Source of the DNA: Lucinisca nassula | Lineage: Eukaryota; Mollusca; Bivalvia; Lucinida; Lucinidae | Assembly (NCBI GenBank): GCA_963580285.1 | Contig: OY757019.1 | Span: 64,562,587-64,626,586, forward strand | DNA: 64,000 bases | Reading direction: 5' to 3' | Part shown: in pieces, positions 26,187 through 34,937 of the stretch | How the letters are laid out: the number at the start of each line of letters is the position of its first letter | How positions within the stretch are numbered: the first letter of the stretch is position 1 | Notes under the pieces: generated by a model | Told to the model about the DNA's origin: nothing | Seen by the model: the letters and a program-made list of their open reading frames with translations, nothing else | Databases searched by the model: none | Position numbers and translations under genes: made by a program

Positions 26187-26343
26187 AGATGAAATCTCAA
26201 ATGTAAAAATTAAATCATAAAGTATCCATATATCCTAAGGTCGAAGTTGGTTTAGGTACTGAGGTCGAAGGTGATGTGGGTACTCGGTGTGTGTACAGAC
26301 AACCCCGAAAATAACAACGTCTAATGTAATAAAGTAACTTTCG

Positions 26344-26515
26344 GCCCCGCCCATCGGGGCTTGAACATAAAGATTGGCTGCATGATGCTTCCTCGCAGAG
26401 CTGAAACCGACCGCACGCGAGTACTGGTAAACCGCTTATAGGATCTAAGCCTGCCCAGGGAAAGCGGTGCGAGTCGGACCGTCCATGCTTGTAAACTCTG
26501 TTGGTTTTATGTAGC
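26344..26515 (+). repeat. Dispersed repeat family X, fragment
   Basis: The block from CCCCGCCCATCGGGGCTTGA to about TTGGTTTTATG matches sequence at 40,001-40,318 (plus), the left half of which is equivalent, and the reverse complement at 56,669-56,972. Shared signatures are GGCTGCATGATGC, GATCTAAGCCTGCCCAGG and GTGCGAGTCGGACCG. This copy lacks the GACGTTAAAC 3' end. No coding capacity is seen. Confidence 0.75.
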
Positions 26516-26535
26516 TCACCTGACTTTTTCTGCAT

Positions 26536-26812
26536 CACGAAAACACGCCTACATAATTTTGAGTCCCTTGAACCCCACTTTTGTTTAGTAAGACTGGGGT
26601 TTGCAGGGGTAAACCTATTTTTTCTTATTTCTGCTCTACAATATAGATTGTGGGCACTAGTAAGAACCGCCTCATCGAGGCGGTTCTAACGACTACCTAC
26701 AATCTATATTGTAAAGCAGAAATAAGAAAAAAATCACAATTGTTCATCTTAAAATTTTCATTTTTTCGGAGATAAAGGTTACAATGTATTCGTGTAGGCG
26801 TGTTTTCGTAAT
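26536..26812. mobile_element. Foldback MITE (terminal repeat CGAAAACACGCCTACA)
   Basis: The ends are inverted repeats, CGAAAACACGCCTACA on the left and its complement TGTAGGCGTGTTTTCG on the right. The centre (about 26,627-26,732) is a second, longer hairpin whose loop contains AACCGCCTC-ATC-GAGGCGGTT. There is no ORF. A relative with the arms exchanged lies at 42,021-42,253, and the central hairpin alone recurs at 40,866-40,950. It is a non-autonomous DNA transposon by structure; the superfamily is not determined. Confidence 0.75.
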
Positions 26813-26902
26813 GGACAGGCCAGTGCTCAGGCGTCCGTCCGTCGTCCGTCAACATTCACATCTCCTCCTTACCACTGTGACAATTTAAATCAAACTGATT
26901 TG

Positions 26903-27405
26903 TCTGTCTCTGGTCGGGCTCATCGGAGTCTAAATGTTGGTTTTCTTTTGCTCCAGCATTTCAGTGGTTTCTTGCTGTCGTCTCACCTCTGTGGTTCTTT
27001 GATTTTTGTGTTCACGGAGATGTTGCACTGATGAGTTAGGAGGCCTTCATGCGGACTGAACAAATTATTTGTCTAAATCGCGACGGAAGTAAGGGCGAGG
27101 ATTGTGGCCACGTAAAATCGATTTAAGCCCCCAAGTGGAAATCTTCCACTGACCGTTCCAAGGCGGCTCTTATGTGGCGATTTATTTATGTTGTTGTTTG
27201 TTACTTACTGTGTGTATCACTTGTGTCTTTTGGTTTTGGATGGCCATATGGCCATTTTGTGGGAAAGTAACTGTCCTTATGGCCTTCCTTTGTTTAGGTT
27301 TCCATTATGGTCTGGTCGCTTAATGTTTGTATTTCTTTCCCTTTGGTGTCTTTTATGGGTGGAGTAAGTTAATTGTATCAATTCCTGATCTTTGTTTTAC
27401 TTCTA
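26903..27405 (+). repeat. Dispersed repeat family D, 5'-truncated copy
   Basis: The sequence from CTGTCTCTGGTCGGGCTCAT to about TTGTTTTACTTCTACTT is nearly identical to 34,241-34,753 and corresponds to the inverted copy at 1-295. It starts part-way into the longer copies and shares their right end, as expected of a 5'-truncated retroposed repeat. It lies just right of array A, facing the opposite way to the copy left of the array. Confidence 0.85.
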
Positions 27406-27469
27406 CTTCACCAGAATGATGCTTGGAAGGTACATACTGAAAGTAGTTCAAAATTTTGGGATCCAGGAA

Positions 27470-27730
27470 AAAACAGCAAACAATACCAAGATTGTTCAAA
27501 TTATAGCCCCGGGCCAAAATGGCCCCGCCCAGGGGCCTACTGGTTTAACATAGGCTTATACAGGGAAAACCTGAAAAAATCGTCTTGTCTGAAGCCAGAA
27601 ATCCCAGGTCTTTGAAATTGGGTATGAAGCTTCATCTAGAGGACCTCTACGAAGATTGTTCTAATAATAGCTCTGGGGCCTAAAAGGGCCCCGACCCGCG
27701 GCCCCATGGTTTTACATAGGCTTAATCTGG
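27470..27730 (+). repeat. Tandem repeat of about 160 bp, first block
   Basis: Two imperfect units contain ACCAAGATTGTTCAAATTAT, GGCCCCGCCC, TACATAGGCTTAT, AGGGAAAACCT and CTTGTCTGAA. The same unit is repeated many times at 29,840-32,530. It is a repeat I recall as abundant in bivalve genomes, but no family name can be given from sequence alone. Confidence 0.75.
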
Positions 27731-27866
27731 GATCATTTAGTTCATATAGAATCCTTTTGAAAATAGTGTTCTGCTTAATCCGGTGCTAGAGGCCGTGGCC
27801 GGTTTTGCGCATTTCAGTACTGGTCATAAATGAACAAGCTCAATAACCGAGTCTGCTATTTTCCTT
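27731..27866 (+). repeat. Repeat module with AATAACCGAGTCTGCTATTTTC end
   Basis: This block (GATCATTTAGTTCATATAGA onward, GAAAATAGTGTTCTGCTTAA, CCGAGTCTGCTATTTTC) matches parts of 29,660-29,810 and 30,510-30,660. It behaves as a reusable module placed next to the 160-bp repeats each time. Confidence 0.65.
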
Positions 27867-27867
27867 T

Positions 27868-29530
27868 ATTTGCTCACCTGAGCACAAGGTGCTCAATGTG
27901 AGCTATTGTGATCGACCTGTGTCCGGCGTTCGTCGTCCTTTGTGTGTCGTGCGTCGTCAACAATTTCTTCAAATGACATCTCCTAAACCGGTGAATGGAT
28001 GATGAAATAAGTTCACAGGAATGCACCTTGAGTGACCCTTTACCAAAATTGCTAAAATGGTTCGCCCCATTAAACAAAATGGCCATCAGATCTGAGTGAG
28101 TGTGTGAGTGAGTGAGTATTTGAGTTTTGCGTCTCACCAACAGCTAAGGTCATACGGAGACGGGATTTCGGTTTAAAGTTTCATCCGCAAGTCTGAGGAA
28201 GTCCGGTCCATGGCACCAGAGCTGAAAATAGCAAAAAAAACAAACAAACAAACTTTAAACGCCATCTCCTCCTAGCCCACTGGCTCGATTTCAAAATAAT
28301 TCACAGAATGGTCCTTGGGTGACCCTCGGCCATAATTGCTAAAATGGTTCAGCCCTGCTGAACATAATGGCCACCAGAGCTAAAAATAGAAAAACATGAC
28401 AACGAAATCTCGTCCTAGCCCACTGGCCCAATTTCAAAATATTTTCACAGAAATGTTCCTTGGGTGACCCTCTACCAAAACTGCTAAAATGGTTCCGGTC
28501 TGCTGAAAAATAGCCAGAGCTAAAAATAATAAAAAAACAACAACATTTAAATGACATCTCCTCCTAGCCCACTGGCCCGAATTCAAAATTATTTCATAGA
28601 AATGTTCCTTGGGTGACCCTCTACCACACTTACTAAAATGGTTGCTCTCCGCTGCCAGAGCTAAAATAGAAAAAAAAAAACAACCTTTAAACGACATCTC
28701 CGATTTCAAAGTAATTTCACAGAAATGTTCCTTAGGTGACCCTATTAATAAATATTGCTAAAATGGTTCCGCTCCGCTGATACAGACGAAACTTTAAAAC
28801 GACATTTCCTCCTAGCCCACTGGCCCAATTTTAAAATAATTTCACAGAAATGATTCTTGGGTGACCCTATACCAAAATGGCTAAAATGGTTCAGCTTCGA
28901 TGAACAAAATGGCCACCAGAGCTAAAAATAGAAAAATGTTTAAATGACAACTGGCAGGATTTCAAAATGTTCCTTGGGTGACCCTCTGCCAAAATTGCTA
29001 AATCGATTCGCTCCACTGAACATAATTTCCACCAGAGCTAAAAATAGAAAAAAAATAACTTCAAACATCTCCTCTGAGGCAAATGGTCTAAATTCAAAAC
29101 AACTCCACAGATATGTTTCTCTTGTGACCATTTGCCACACTTGCTAAAATCGTTCTGCTCGGGCCATCAGAGCTAAAAAAAATAGAAGAACCTTTAATGG
29201 ACTTCTCCTCCTAGGAGAATGGCCCAATTGAAAAATAATTTCACGGAAATGTTCCACATATGACCTTTCAGTTGCTCTGCCAGAGCTGAAAATACAAAAA
29301 TCTTTAAAGAACGTCTAAGCCAAAGGCTCCTTTTAAAATAATTTCACAGAATGTTTCCTCTAATGTTGCTAAAAGGATTCCACTCCAATGAAAAAGATGG
29401 TCTCAAAAAACTGTGAAAAAAAGCTTTGGTCCACATGTCCTTTAACTAGTGACTTCACTATTTCCATAAGCTATGAAACGTCTTGGACTCAGGTGAACGA
29501 TCCAGGGCTACCATGGCCCTCTTGTTTGGT
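27868..29530. mobile_element. Repeat element bounded by CTCACCTGAG / CTCAGGTGA with internal 117-150-bp tandem units
   Basis: The left end GCTCACCTGAGCACAAGG and the right end ACTCAGGTGAACGATCCAGG are inverted relative to each other. Next to the left end is a run resembling GTCCGGCGTTCGTCGTCC. The interior is a run of imperfect units marked by CCTTGGGTGACCCT (near 28,026, 28,313, 28,456, 28,606, 28,730, 28,855 and 28,972), ATTGCTAAAATGGTT and GAGCTAAAAATAG. A foreign segment at about 28,081-28,225 begins with a GTGA-type microsatellite. Such elements are, from memory, very common in oysters and mussels. The ORFs across it are low-complexity reads of the repeat and are not genes. Confidence 0.7.
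28081..28225. repeat. Short insertion starting with (GAGT)n microsatellite
   Basis: Within one internal unit the sequence changes to GAGTGAGTGTGTGAGTGAGT followed by TTGAGTTTTGCGTCTCACC, and returns to the host repeat at CACCAGAGCTGAAAATAG. The GAGT run joined to a TTTGCG-type stretch resembles a common mollusc short repeat. Confidence 0.5.
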
Positions 29531-29534
29531 GTAT

Positions 29535-29840
29535 GCTTTGCTTCCAAAGGGTCCAACTATTCAGAACTTATTTATCTTCACTGCAGCTGGTGTTGTGCCG
29601 TGTGGCGGCCGTAAAAAGTCTCCTCGTACACCATCATAGTGCAAATTATATTATCTGGTCCTTTGGGATCATTGAGTTCATTTAGAATCATTTTGAAAAT
29701 AGTTCTGCTTAAGCCGGTGCTAGAGGGCATGGTCGGTGTTGCACATTTAAGTATGGTCATGAACAGATTCAATAAAACCGAGTCTGCTATTTTCGTTTAT
29801 TGGTGTATTCTTTGCTTCCAAAGGATCCAGTTATTATAGG
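29535..29840 (+). repeat. Module with GTGCCGTGTGGCGGCCG block, no hammerhead
   Basis: The order is GCTTTGCTTCCAAAGGGTCC; CACTGCAGCTGGTGTTGTG; GCCGTGTGGCGGCCGTAAAA; CTTTGGGATCATTGAGTTC; GAGTCTGCTATTTTCG; TTCTTTGCTTCCAAAGGATC. The GTGTGGCGGCCG block and the CTTTGGGATCATTGA block are shared with the hammerhead elements, but the position where the ribozyme would lie holds unrelated sequence (CTGCTTAAGCCGGTGCTAGA). It may be a relative of those elements that lacks a ribozyme. Confidence 0.6.
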
Positions 29841-30445
29841 GAAAACCTTTCTAAATCTTCTAGTCTTAAACCAGAAGGCCAAGGTCTTTGATATTTGGTT
29901 TGAGGCTTCATCAAGAGGACATCTACCAAGAATGTTCAAAAAATAGCCCTGTAGCCAAAAATGGCCCTGCCTCGCGGCCCACTGGTTTTTCAGAGGCTTG
30001 TATAGGGACAACCTTTAAAAATCTTCTTGTCTGAAACCAGAAGGTCCTTTGATATTTGATTTGCAGCTTCATCTAGAGGACCTCTTTACCAAGATTGTTC
30101 AAATAATAGTCCTGGGACCAAAAATGTCTCCGCCCGGAGCCCACTGGTTTTACATAGACTTATATTAAGAAAAGCCTTTAAAAATCTCCTTGTCTGAAAC
30201 CACAAGGCCCAGGACTTTGATATTTGGTACAAAGCTACATCCAGTTGCTCTACCAAGATTGTTCGAATTATAGAGTCCTGCGGCAAAATTGGCCCGCCCC
30301 AGACATTGGTATAGTCTCCGATTTTCGCCCTTTTATGTGAGACAACTTTTCAGTTTTTTATTTTATCTCATTGCATCTGGGGGCAAAAATGACCAGACCC
30401 CGGGGCCTACTCGTTTTACATAGGATTGTATAGGGAAAAGCTTAC
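29840..30445 (+). repeat. Tandem repeat of about 160 bp, second block
   Basis: Imperfect units marked by CTGAAACCAGAAGG occur near 29,866, 30,030 and 30,193. Each has TTCATCTAGAGGACCTCTAC, AGATTGTTCAAATTATAG and a GC-rich GGCCCCGCCC stretch. The block stops at about 30,300, followed by a partial unit at 30,370-30,440. Confidence 0.75.
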
Positions 30446-30695
30446 GTGCCGTGTGGCGGCCGTAAAATGTCTACCCGTACTTCATCATTGTGCTGATTAT
30501 ATTTTCTTTTCCTTTGGGATCATTGAGCCCATTCTGGTTACTTTGAAAATTGAATACCGCTATATTATATAATAAGCTGGTGCCAGGAGGCGTATGCAGC
30601 CTTGCAAACTGTATTCCTGTGTATGAAGAGACTCAATAAAACAGAGTCTCCGATTTTCGTCTTTTACGTGTTCTTTGTTTCCAAAGCCAACCTTT
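30445..30695 (+). repeat. Second copy of the GTGTGGCGGCCG module
   Basis: GTGCCGTGTGGCGGCCGTAA is followed by CCTTTGGGATCATTGAGCCC, an insertion with TATATTATATAATAAGCTGG, CAATAAAACAGAGTCTCCGA and TTCTTTGTTTCCAAAG. It parallels 29,585-29,830 and is likewise followed by the 160-bp tandem repeat. Confidence 0.6.
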
Positions 30696-32530
30696 TATTG
30701 TTTTATTATAAAGGGAAAACCTTTAAAAATCTTTTGGTCTGAAACTGGAAGGCCCAGACCTTTGATACTGTGTAAGCAACTTCATGTAGTGGACATCTAC
30801 CAAGATTATGCAATAAATAGGCCTGGGGCCGATGGCCCCGCCCCCGGCCCCATTGGTTTTTACATAGGCTTGTATAAGGAAAAACTTTGAAAAATCTTCT
30901 CGAACAAGAATGCCCAGGTCTTCGATATTATCTAGTGGACCTCTACCAAGATTCTTCAAATTATAGCCTGGGGGCAAAAATGGCCAGACCCCGGGGCCTA
31001 CTCGTTTTACATAGGATTGTATAGGGAAAAGCTTTAAAAATTAATTTGTCTGAAACAAGAAGGCCCATATCTTTAATATTTGGTATTAAACTTCATCTAA
31101 TTGTTTAAATGATTGCCCTGGAACCAAAAATGTCTCCGGCCCGAGGCCCACTGGTTTATGACTGGTATATAAGGGGAAATCCTTTAAAATTCTTTTTGTC
31201 TGAAACCAGAAGGCCCAGACCTGTGACATTTGGTACTCAGCTGCATCTAGTAGACATCTACCGAGGTTGTTTGAATTATTCCACTAGGGCCATAAATGGC
31301 CCCTCCCCGCTTACTGGTTTTGTATAGGCTTATATAGGGAAATATTTAAAAATCTTCTTGTCTGAAATCAGAAGGCCCAGGCCTTTGATATTTGGTATGA
31401 AGCTTCATCTAGAGGACCTCTACCACGATTGCTAAAATTATAGCCCTGGGGCCAAAAATGTTCCCGCCCCGGGACCCAATGAATTTACATAGGCTTATAC
31501 TGTGAAAACCTTCATAAATATTCTTGTCTGAAACCAGAAGGCCCAGATCTTTGATACACGGTACACAGCTCCATCTAGTGGAACTTTTAAATTATTGGCC
31601 TGGTGCAAAAAATGGCCCCACCCGGGCTCCACTGGTTTTACATGGACTTATAAAGGGAAAACTTTAAAAAATCTTCTTGTCTGAAACTAGAAGATCGAGG
31701 GTATTCACTTCTGACACAGCTTTGTCTAGTGGACCTTTACCAAGTTTGTCCAAATTATAGCCCTGGGGCCAACTGTGCACAGGCTTGTTTAGAATATTCT
31801 CGTATGAAGAAACATTTTAAAAAATCTTCATGTCTGAAACTAGAAGGCCCAGATCTTTAATATTTTGTATGAGGCTTCATCTAATAAACCTGCCACGGCT
31901 GTTCAAATTATAGTCCTGGGGCCTAAAATGGCCCTGCCCCAGGGCCCACTGGTTTACATAGCCTTATATAGAGAAACCCTTTAAAATCTTCTTGTCTGAA
32001 AGTGGAAGGCCCAGATCTTTTATATTTGATATGAAGCTTCGTCCAGTTGACTTCTATCAAGATTGTTCAAATTATTGCCATCAGACAAAATGGCCTCTCC
32101 CCGGGTCCCACTGGTTTTATATAGGCTTATATGGGGAAACAAATTTAAAATTCTCCTTGGCAGGAACTCGAAGGCCGTGCTCTTCAATATTTGGTATGAA
32201 GCTTCATATAGTTGACCTCTATCAAGAATGTCTAAATTGTTGCCCTGGAGCCAAAATATGGCCCATCCCTGGGTTCCACAGGTTGTTCATTGACGTAAAT
32301 AGGGAAAACCTTTAAAAGTCTTCTTATCTGAAACCAGAAGGCCCAGGGAAACACAGCTTTGTCTAGTGGACATTTTTCAAATAATAACCCTGGGGGCCAA
32401 AAAGGGCCTGCCCCGGGGCCCATATGATTCCCATACACTTACACAAGGACACCCTTTGAAAATATTCTTGTCTGAAACCAGAAGGCCTGGGTTGTTGATA
32501 TTTGGTATGCATATTCATGTAGAGATACCA
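30696..32530 (+). repeat. Tandem repeat of about 160 bp, main block
   Basis: About eleven imperfect units are present, marked by CTGAAACCAGAAGGCCCAG-type sequence near 31,048, 31,199, 31,360, 31,528, 31,680, 31,836, 31,997, 32,160, 32,329 and 32,474, with spacings of 145-170 bp. The spread of divergence between units suggests an old array. No coding frame persists from unit to unit. Confidence 0.8.
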
Positions 32531-32547
32531 TAGTCTTTTATACCAGA

Positions 32548-33538
32548 CATTTATACATTTGGCGTTGACTGCAACGCCTTATGTAACAACGCCTAATGTA
32601 AAACACTCAGAACATTTCATAGAATCTTGAGTATTATCATTAATGAGATCAGAGTTGCGATGGTATCTTTCAAGAAGCACAACCTCCCAACAGATGTTTC
32701 CCAAACCACCTTCGATCCCGGTGCCCCACCATATTCGACCCCAAGATATATGGATATTTGATAATTTTAACTTTTTCATTTGGGATTTCGTCTTGTCCTA
32801 GACGAAAGTCAGTTTATTACATTAAGCGTTGTTACATTTGTCATTGACTGCAACACCTAATGTAATAACGCCTAATGTAATACACTCAGAACATTTAATA
32901 GAATCTTGAGTAATATCATTAATTAGGATAGAAGCACAGCCCCCACCTCCCACACATACCAAATACCCACACCGCCTTTGACCCCAGTACCCAAACCACC
33001 TTCGACCCAAAGATATATGGATACTTTATGAATTTAACTTTTTCATTTTAGATTTCATCTTGTCCTAGACGAAAGTTACTTTATTACATTAGGCGTTGTT
33101 ACATTTGGCGATGACTGCAACGCCTAATGTAACAACGCCTAATGTAATACACTCAGATCTTAAGTAATATCGCGTTGAAGCACAAGCTCCCAGTACCCAC
33201 ACCACCTTTGACCACAGTACCCACACCTCCTTCGACCCCAGTACCCACAAAACCTTCGACCCCAAGGTATATGGATACTCTATGATTTTTACATTTTTTT
33301 CGGTTTCATCTTGTTCTAGACGAAAGTTACTTTATTACATTAGGCTTTGTTACATTTGGCGTTGACTGCAACGCCTAATGTAACAACGCCTAATGTAATA
33401 CACTCAGATCTTAAGTAATATCATTAATTAGAATAGAGTTGCGCTGAAGCACAAGCTCCCCACCATACACACTCCAAGTTTCCACAACACCTTCGACCCA
33501 AGTACCCACACCCCTTCGACCCCAGTACCCACACAACC
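32548..33538 (-). repeat. Satellite array B, first part (inverted relative to array A)
   Basis: These units read TTACATTTGGCGTTGACTGC, CACTCAGATCTTAAGTAATA, CACAAGCTCCCCACCATAC, CACCTTCGACCCCAGTACCC and CCTAGACGAAAGTTACTTTA. That is the array A unit in reverse complement. The leftmost units are diverged (long TTTCAAGAAGCACAACC forms like those at the right edge of array A), as expected at an array border. The array breaks at 33,538 where a hammerhead element enters. Confidence 0.9.
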
Positions 33539-33688
33539 CCGTACATCTACCATAGTGCAGTTTATATTTTACTTTTGGTCCTTTGAGATCAGCGTGAATA
33601 TTCTGAGAAATCGGAAATAAATTATTGGTTTAGACTCATATTCTAGACAGGTTTTTAATTATTTGGACCCCATTTTGATTTTGATTTT
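33539..33688 (+). mobile_element. Hammerhead element, left part of an interrupted copy
   Basis: CCGTACATCTACCATAGTGC through GACCCCATTTTGATTT matches 57,088-57,235 and the reverse complement of part of 1,212-1,340. The element is 5'-truncated inside satellite array B and is itself interrupted here by a family D copy. It resumes at 34,755. Confidence 0.85.
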
Positions 33689-33689
33689 A

Positions 33690-34753
33690 AGATTGTGGGT
33701 TTTCCTTTTTTGGATGGTGATGTTCCTCTTGCGCCATCCTGTGGCGTTTATATTTCGCAATTAATTCGATTTGCTAGAGTGTGTAGTCATGTAACTGACT
33801 TCAACACTCGTAATAAATTGTTAACGGCTGGGCTCCTTGATCGGGGTTGTCGGTGCCGTGGGCTGCGCGGGGCCTTTTCGAAGTTTTGTGGGCGCCGTTC
33901 TGGTTTGGTTTCAAGATTCAGTGTTGGACTTGAGTCTCTTCTGCGGCAGGGTCTATCGGAACCCGAATTTTATGGTGACTGTATATAAATTCAAAAAAAT
34001 ATATAACCGCAATGACTTCAGCACCCAATTTCGTAAAATCATTCTTCGATATAAAAAGATTGGGTACAACATGGATATTATACGACAGACTGCATGCATG
34101 GTAGTTAACCCAATCACGGTTGGCAACTTTGCTTCCCTCTTTAATTGCACGCCGGTGGGTCAGGCCTCAGATTCTATGACGGCTCCAACGTAAAGGCTTA
34201 TTGAAAATTAGAGAGATAATGTTGGTTGGTGCCTGATGCTCTGTCTCTGGTTGGGCTCATCGGAGTCTAACTGTTGGTTTTCTTTTGCTCCAGCATTTCA
34301 GTGGTTTCTTGCTGTCGAGTCCTCACCGTTGTCTCACCTCTGTGGTTCTTTGATTTTTGTGTTCACGGAGATGTTGCACTGATGAGTTAGGAGGCCTTCA
34401 TGCGGACTGAACAAATTATTTGTCTAAATCGCGACGGAAGTAAGGGCGAGGATTGTGGCCACGTAAAATCGATTTAAGCCCCCCAGTGGAAATCTTCCAC
34501 TGACCGTTCCAAGGCGGCTCTTCTGTGGCGATCTATTTATGTTGTTGTTTGTTACTTACTCTGTGTATCACTTGTGTCTTTTGGTTTTGGATGGCCATAT
34601 GGCCATTTTGTGGGAAAGTAACTGTCGTTATGGCCTTCCTTTGTTTAGGTTTCCATTATGGTCTGGTCGCTTAATGTTTGTATTTCTTTCCCTTTGGTGT
34701 CTTTTATGGGTGGAGTAAGTTAATTGTATCAATTCCTGATCTTTGTTTTACTT
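33690..34753 (+). mobile_element. Dispersed repeat family D, 1.06-kb copy nested in the hammerhead element
   Basis: From about TTTTAAGATTGTGGGTTTTC to TTGTTTTACTTCTAC. Flanks on both sides are hammerhead-element sequence (GACCCCATTTTGATTT to the left, TTTGAATCGACTGCC to the right), so this is a clean nested insertion. Segments match the reverse complement of the 1.6-kb copies at 49,019-50,600 and 59,861-61,450. Shorter copies elsewhere share its right end but start further in. There is no terminal inverted repeat and no LTR pair. A weak frame at 33,837-34,193 is not conserved between copies, so I do not call a gene. It is probably the 3' part of a retroposon. Confidence 0.75.
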
Positions 34754-34754
34754 C

Positions 34755-34937
34755 TACTTTGAATCGACTGCCTATTCGAAATTCGCAAAATTGCAGTATG
34801 TTTCCTCCGGCTTTCTTTGTCGGATCATTACAGGGTCACTGATGAGGCTTTATTAGCCGAAACTACGTAGTATGGCCCATCTTCTTTCTTATGAATGTTT
34901 CCATTGCTCTTAAAGGAACTCATTTTTGATTTTTATT
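34755..34937 (+). mobile_element. Hammerhead element, right part of the interrupted copy
   Basis: The element resumes at TTTGAATCGACTGCCTATTC, includes a complete hammerhead core and ends GAACTCATTTTTGATTTTTA. Satellite array B then continues with TTCGACCCCAAGGTATAT. Only one ribozyme remains, because the left end of the element is missing. Confidence 0.85.
34833..34878 (+). ncRNA. Hammerhead ribozyme, type I minimal
   Basis: Stem I GGGTCA / TGGCCC (six pairs including one G-U), core CTGATGA, stem II GGCT-TTATT-AGCC, core GAAA, stem III CTACGTAG, cleavage triplet GTA. All conserved core residues are present, with the canonical T at position 7. Predicted cleavage is between 34,872 and 34,873. 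Confidence 0.88.

Larger units (their letters stand above)
297..26343 (+). repeat. Satellite array A, about 270-290-bp units
   Basis: A tandem array, of the order of 90 units, fills this interval apart from the insertions listed separately. Each full unit has, in order: TTCTAATTAATGATATTA; AAGATCTGAGTGTATTACAT; a palindrome built on CATTAGGCGTTGTTACATT; AAAGTAACTTTCGTCTAGGA; GATGAAATCT plus a run of A; AGAGTATCCATATACCTTG; two to five copies of a 24-bp G-rich subrepeat (GGGGTCGAAGG plus GGGTGTGGGTACT); then GTGTATGGTGGGGAGCTTG and a short tail. Unit starts near 2762, 3047, 3331 and 3605 give spacings of 285, 284 and 274. I do not recognise this satellite. It encodes no known protein; recurring short minus-strand ORFs are treated as a finding. 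Confidence 0.95.

Noticed and set aside
297..26343. CRISPR-like array because of palindromic repeats at regular spacing
   Set aside because: The between-palindrome sequence is itself repeated, not unique spacers; there are no cas genes, and the genome is clearly animal.
297..26343. Telomeric or subtelomeric repeat because of G-rich GGGTGTGGGTACT runs
   Set aside because: The period is 24 bp within a 280-bp unit and no TTAGGG tract is present.
27030..27075. CTGATGAG in family D (also 34,378 and 49,381) as another hammerhead
   Set aside because: No GAAA at the right distance and no complementary stem I or II; the match is limited to the CTGATGA string.
33690..34753. Family D as a solo LTR
   Set aside because: No TG...CA ends, no consistent target duplication, and other copies are truncated at different left points with a common right end.
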